A DNA stretch of 64,000 bases, taken from assembly GCA_021234155.1 (NCBI GenBank), contig JAJEKV010000131.1, positions 806,001 through 870,000 of the forward strand. The letters run 5' to 3'. This DNA is from Isoetes taiwanensis (Eukaryota > Streptophyta > Lycopodiopsida > Isoetales > Isoetaceae). Position numbers and translations under genes: made by a program. Numbering within the stretch: the stretch's first letter is position 1; each line of letters starts with the position of its first letter. The notes beneath the pieces are model-generated. The model was not told where the DNA came from. It ran no database searches and worked only from the letters and a program-made list of their open reading frames with translations. Shown here one piece after another: positions 55,942-64,000 of the stretch.

Positions 55942-58698
55942 AATATGTTGGAGCCTAGGTGGCATGTTGTGAGCCACCTTGGCATGTTTGAGCCTAGGTG
56001 GCATATCAGAGCCCGCGTGGCATGTTTGAGCCACCTTGGCATGTTTGAGCCTAGGTGGCATGTTAGAGCCTGGGTGGCATGTTTGAGCCACCTTGCACGT
56101 TGGAGCCTAGGTGGCATGTTGAATCTAGGTGGCATGTTTGAGCCACCTTGGCATATTGGAGCCTAGGTGGCATGTTGGAGCCCGTGTGGCATGTTTGAGC
56201 CACCTTGGCATATTGGAGCCTAGGTGGCATGTTGGAGCCCGCGTGGCATGTTTGAGCCACCTTGGCATGTTTTAGCCTATATGGCATGTTGGAATCTAGG
56301 TGGCATGTTTGAGCCGCCTTGGCATGTTGGAGCCTAGTTGGCATGTTGGAGCCACCTTGGCATGTTGGAGCCTAGGTGGCATGTTTGAGCCACCTTGGCA
56401 TGTGTCAGCCTAGGTGGCATGTTGGCACCTTGGTGGCATGTTTGAGCCACCTTGGCATGTTCGACCCCACATGGCATGTTTGAGCCACCTTGGCATGTTG
56501 GAGCCGATGTGGCATGTTGGAGCCCACGTGGCATGTTTGAGCCACCTTGGCATGTTGGAGCCCACATGGCATGTTTGAGCCTAGGTGGCATGTTGGACCT
56601 TGGTGGCATGTTTGAGCCACCTTGGCATGTTGGAGCGCACATGGCATGTTTGAGCCACCTTGGCGTGTTGAAGTCTATGTGGCATGTTGGAGCCCCGTGG
56701 CATGTTTTAGCCACCTTGAGCCACCTTGGCATGTTGGAGCCTATGTGGCATGTTGGAGCCTAGGTGGCATCTTTGGAGTCTAGGTGGCATGTTGGGCCGG
56801 GTGGCATGTTTGAGCCACCTTGGCATGTTGGAGCCCACATGGCATATTTGAGCCACCTTGGCATGTTGGAGCCCACATGGCATGTTTGAGCCTAGGTGGC
56901 ATGTTGGAGCCTTGGTGGCATGTTTGAGCCACCTTGGCATGTTGGAGCCTATGTGGCATGTTGGAGCCCAAGTGGCATGTTTGCACCACCTTGGCATGTT
57001 TGAGCCTAGGTGGCATGTTGGAGCCTAGGTGGCATGTTTGAGCCACCTTGGCATGTTGGAGCCCACATGGCATGTTTGAGCCACCTTGGCATGTTGGAGC
57101 CCATGTGGCATGCTGGATCCCACGTGGCATGTTTGAGCCACCTTGGCATGTTGGAGCCCACATGGCATGTTTGAGCCTAGGCGGCATGTTGGAGCCTTGG
57201 TGGCATGTTTGAGCCACCTTGGCATGTTTGAGCCTATGTGGCATGTTGGAGCCCATGTGGCATGTTTGGGCCACCTTGGCATGTTTGAGCCTAGGTGGCA
57301 TGTTGGAGCATGTTTGAGCCACCTTGGCATGTTTTAACCTAGGTGGCATGTTGGAGCCTTGGTGGCATGTTTGAGCCACCTTGGTATGTTTGAGCCACGT
57401 TGGCATGTTGGAGCCTATGTGGTATGTTGGAGCCCACGTGGCATGTTTGAGCCACCTTGGCATGTTTGAGCCTAGGTGGCATGTTGGAGCCTAGGTGGCA
57501 TGTTTGAGCCACCTTGGCATGTTTGAGCCACCTTGGCATGTTTGAGCCACCTTGGCATGTTGGAGCCTATGTGGCATGTTGGAGCCCACGTGGCATGTTT
57601 GAGCCACTTTAGCATGCTGGAGCCCACATGGCATGTTGGAGCCTAGGTGGCATGTTTGAGCCACCTTGGCATGTTGGAGCCCAAGTGGCATGTTTGTGCC
57701 ACCTTGGCATATTTGTGCCACCTTGGCATGTTTGAGCCTAGGTGGCATGTTGGAGCCTAGGTGGCATGTTTGAGCCTTGGCATGTTGTGAGCCACCTTGG
57801 CATGTTTGAGCCTAGGTGGCATGTTGGAGCCACCTTGGAATGTGAGCCACCCTGGCATGTTGGAGCCTGCGTGGCATGTTTGAGTCACCTTAGCATGTTT
57901 TAGCCTAGGTGGCATGTTGGAGCCTTGGTGGCATGTTTAAGCCACCTTGGCATGTTGGAGCCCACATGACATGTTTGAGGCACCTTGGCATGTTGGAGCA
58001 TGTTGGAGCATGAGTGGCATGTTTTAGCCACCTTGGCATGTTTGCACCACCTTGGCATGTTTGAACCTAGGTGGCATGTTGGAGCCTCGGTGGCATGTTT
58101 GAGCCACCTTAGCACGTTGGAGCCTAGGTGGCATGTTTGAGCCTAGGTGGCATGTTGGATACTGCATGGCATGTTTGAGCCACCTTGGCATGTTTGAGCC
58201 TAGGTGGCATGTTTGAGCCACCTTGCATGTTGGAGCCTAGGTGGCATGTTGAAGCCACATGGCATGTTTGAGCCACCTTGTCATGTTTGAGCCACCTTGG
58301 CATGTTGGAGCCCGCATGGCATGTTTGAGCCGCCTTGGCATGTTTGAGCCTAGGTGGCATGTTGGAGTCTAGGTGGCATGTTTGAGCCACCTTGTCATAT
58401 GTTGGATCCTGGGTGGCATGCTTGAGGCACCTTGCATGTTGGAGCCTAGGTGCATGTTGGGGACACGTGGCATGTTTGAGCCACCTTGCCATGTTTGAGC
58501 CACCTTGTCATGTTGGAGCCTAGGTGGCATGTTGGAGCCCACATGGCATGTTTGAGCCACCTTGCCATGTTGGAGCCTAGGTGGTATGTTGGAGCCCATG
58601 TGGCATGTTTGAGCCACCTTAGCATGTTTGAGCCTAGGTGGCATGTTGGAGCCACCTTGGTGGCATGTTTGAGCCTAAGTGGCATGCTTGAGCCCAGT
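55942..58698 (+). repeat. 19-bp satellite array, about 145 units
   Basis: The array is built from 19-bp units of three main kinds: GGCATGTTTGAGCCACCTT, GGCATGTTGGAGCCTAGGT and GGCATGTTGGAGCCCACGT (or ..CACAT). They alternate in runs such as A-B-A-C rather than at random. A few units are shortened or lengthened (for example at 56090, 57305 and 57835). No unit has a stop on the minus strand in most frames, so long meaningless ORFs appear. Each unit junction forms a GCC-N5-GGC near-palindrome. Confidence 0.95.
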
Positions 58699-58755
58699 AG
58701 ATAGAAAATTTGGCTATTGCACATATGGCAGGAAAAGGTATGCATACTAAAATAA

Positions 58756-60477
58756 TTTTTTTTTTTTTTTAAGGATGAAAGCCAAAAGGTTTATTAATCA
58801 GATAAAAAGTACAAAATTTACATGTCTCATCTAACTGTGTAAGCACAAAAAGATGTCACAGGAGCACGAGCCTGGAGCACAATGTACTTACTCCAGAATA
58901 GGAGACGAACGATAAGAATCAATTCGAAGATACTGAATCCAAATGTGTTCCATCATTTCTGATTCAAGGGAGGAACACTTATAGGCTGTCAATATCTTTT
59001 TCTGGGCCACCATAATAACACCGCGTGCAGATAAATTAATGCCCTGAAAGATGTGGTGTCTGCGACGCTCCCATATCGACCATAGGAGTGAACTGGAACC
59101 AAGATGGAATGCCCTTTGTTTAGCTGAAGGCCACGCGTTGGGGTAGGACGCCAAGAGGATGCATCGGCAGTCTAATGTACTGTTAAACAAGCCTTGTAGC
59201 CAGGACCACGCTGGTTGAACCTCAGGACAATCAAAGAGACAATGCTCAAGAGTCTCAACATCCGAAAGACAGAGCGGGCATACTGCAGATATGCGAGGAT
59301 CATAGCGATGTCGGAAGGCATTAACCCGCAGGCACCTGTGGATAAGCTGCCACCACAGTACAAGGACTTTAGGGTGGAGCAATCTATCCCAAAGCCATCA
59401 CCATGCACGACACAAAGTGGGCTATGGAACCTGTAGGTGCCACCCATTTGGCAACTGGAGGGACTGTGGTACTAAAAGAAGGCGATATACTGATCTGACA
59501 AAGTGCTTGACTTTGTGAATATTTTCATGACAGTCCCATGGCACCCTTTTAGCAACATCAACTTGCACTATAAGAGGCAAATTTTCTGCGACCTTCTCCC
59601 ATAGAGATACATCCCAACGAGAGAGCAGGAACTTTGCCTGAAATTCAGGCCAAGACAGTAGGCGACCCGCCTCATACCATGCTTGAATAGAGACAACACC
59701 TACAAGAACCCATCGTCTCTGTGTAAGGGGATGAACTGATGCTGCCAATGGAGGTGTTGAGGGGTCTAGAAGCAGTGGTGCCCACCACCATGGAGTCTCC
59801 AATAGGATGTGGATAGAGAGGCATGGCCAGAAAAGATGTCTGACTGCCTCCCACGCTGTCAACAAGCCACACAAAAATGGAGAAGCACTTGGAAAAGGCT
59901 GCAGAGTATGAAATAAAGCCCAAGGTAGGAATGGTTTGACAGCCTTCCTAGAGGGATACAGTAACCAAGAGCTTGTCTAAGAAGGCGTGAACCAGGAGAG
60001 TCATCCTCACCATTCAGGAGTCTCCAAATGAACGTTGAAATAAGCATTTTTCTCTGCAATAAGAAGTACATCATACCCAGACCATTTGCCCACTTTGGAA
60101 GGATGCACTTCGACCAAGCCACCTTAACCATAACACCTTCCTCAGTACCCGCCCAAATAAAGTTCCAAACTATTGCAATGAGCTCACGCACTTTGATCTG
60201 TGGGGCTGGCAGTAAGGATGCCATATAAACATGGGTACTACTAAGGACTGACTTGGCCACTGTAATGCGACCCCCAAGAGACAACTTAGCAGTGGACCAC
60301 CAAAACAAGTGCTTTTCCAAACCCCTAATGATCTCCTCCCATGCAGCTCCCATAGTAACATGGATGCCAACTGAAATCCCCAACAACTTGATGGCTTGTC
60401 CATGTGCAAGTAATTTCCATGGATAATCGTGAACACACGCCGGAGCCGGAGAATCCAAATTAAAGTAGCAGATAGTA

Positions 60478-60484
<7 letters not shown>
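58756..60484 (-). mobile_element. 5'-truncated L1-type LINE
   Basis: On the minus strand it starts in the C-terminal part of RT (AIKLLGISVGIHVTMGAAWE, then STAKLSLGGRITVAKSVL and WSKCILPKWANGLGM). It ends with the RVT zinc-binding domain (PKVLVLWWQLIHRCLRVNAF, CPLCLSDVETLEHCLFDC) that typifies plant L1s. A 15-base poly(T) at 58756-58770 on the plus strand is its poly(A) tail. Endonuclease and RT palm are missing. It lies between the satellite and the LINE to its right. Confidence 0.9.
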
Positions 60485-63268
<2,784 letters not shown>

Positions 63269-64000
63269 TGAGATCTGATAGGCTTGTTGGTCCCCATGGA
63301 TGTTAAAGTTAAATTCAATTCAACTCAATTCTGGGATCTTAATATGCCTTTGCATTCTAGTTTTCTTATAGCACGAGGGGTAGAGGGACAATAGATGAGA
63401 TATTGTATTTTTACACATGGCATGTTATGACAACATGAATACTTTATGGGGTGTCATATGGATGGGAGTAGTGCAACGATTGTATAATGGTGCTTACAAA
63501 ATTGGCTATAGAGAACCTAAAAATATCACACCCCTTTAGAGAACTATATGTCCTTTAAAAAAAACCTCCTTAAAAACTACACCTACTTATAAACTACATG
63601 TCCAAAAACTACATCTCCTTAAAAACACCGCCTCAAAAATAAAAACCACAGTTCTTTTAATGAAAAACATACCTCCTTAAAAAAACCACACCTCCTAAAA
63701 AACAAAAACCACAGCTCCTTAAAAAAATAACAGTGGACGTTCCTTGTCCACATAAAAAACAACACCATCAATTAGTAAAACTACATCTCCACAGATCTAC
63801 ATGTAGGTTTTTCTGTGATCTCTGAATAAAGTACATGTGGACTAAAAAAAACTAATGGTTTCAACAGTGGACCAAAAAATTGGGGTTAGTGTGGAAAGAG
63901 AATGAGGGATAGAGACTTGATGTCTGGGTGTGAGCTTGGTGCTGCCATGGCTTACCAAAAGAAAGCATAGGTTACAAATAAATTGTTTGATGCCTAGCTA
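63269..64000. other. Unassigned DNA at right edge
   Basis: A low-complexity stretch at 63540-63740 repeats CCTCCTTAAAAA.. and AAAAACCACA motifs. No gene is seen. Confidence 0.5.

Noticed and set aside
56780-57463. 227-codon open frame (and similar ones) on the minus strand of the satellite
   Set aside because: It is the 19-bp repeat read through three units per 19 codons. Equivalent frames open in other phases and the sequence has no protein character.
55942-58698. Possible CRISPR array
   Set aside because: The units are contiguous 19-mers without unique spacers, in a plant genome.

Overview
The window looks like nuclear DNA of a land plant with a large, transposon-rich genome. I think a seed-free plant (fern, lycophyte or bryophyte grade) is most likely, but this is inference. 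The support is one complete nine-exon phosphoinositide phospholipase C gene of plant layout, an intronless C2-domain gene of the SRC2 type, chromodomain Ty3/gypsy elements, plant-style Helitron Rep genes, several LINE families and short MITEs. Nothing here is bacterial, organellar or operon-like.

Layout: (1) 1-1241 is flanking DNA without a clear gene. (2) 1247-14375 is one Ty3/gypsy element (gypsy-1, 13.1 kb) with 1.56-kb LTRs, a tRNA-iMet-like primer site, a polypurine tract and a 5-bp target duplication ACGTT. Its gag, protease, RT, RNase H, integrase and chromodomain are all recognisable but broken by many frameshifts. It carries about 4 kb of extra leader with two tandem modules, each made of a pair of hairpin repeats, a TATA box and an ATG. 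(3) 14.4-26 kb is mostly unassigned DNA with a Helitron-like 5' end (17146), a LINE scrap (18668) and a MITE (19228-19502). (4) 26.2-30.5 kb is the 5' half of a second gypsy family (gypsy-2). Its gag is split by about 1.8 kb holding exons and introns of a beta-class N4/N6 DNA methyltransferase gene. This half ends inside RT exactly at a Helitron-like 5' terminus (30485). (5) 30.5-36.9 kb holds Helitron-derived sequence, an LTR with primer site, an SRC2-like C2 gene with two lesions, a two-armed tRNA-like sequence and a Helitron Rep fragment. (6) 40.4-44.6 kb, on the minus strand, is the 3' half of gypsy-2 (integrase, chromodomain, LTR) fused to a large Helitron Rep gene that has lost its HUH segment. 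(7) 46.4-49.2 kb is a decayed LINE. (8) 50.2-50.8 kb has a poly(A) insertion and a TAA-flanked MITE with its own paralogous empty site. (9) 51183-54140 (minus) is the PLC gene, the only convincing intact host gene. (10) 55.9-58.7 kb is a 19-bp satellite array. (11) 58.7-63.3 kb has a 5'-truncated L1 (minus) abutting another LINE (plus) that ends in a long (CT)n tract.

The PLC gene would give membrane phosphoinositide signalling. The SRC2-like gene belongs to a Ca2+/lipid-binding family but is broken as read. Everything else is mobile-element sequence in different states of decay. The most unusual content is the methyltransferase gene segment inside a retrotransposon gag and the duplicated TATA-bearing leader of gypsy-1.
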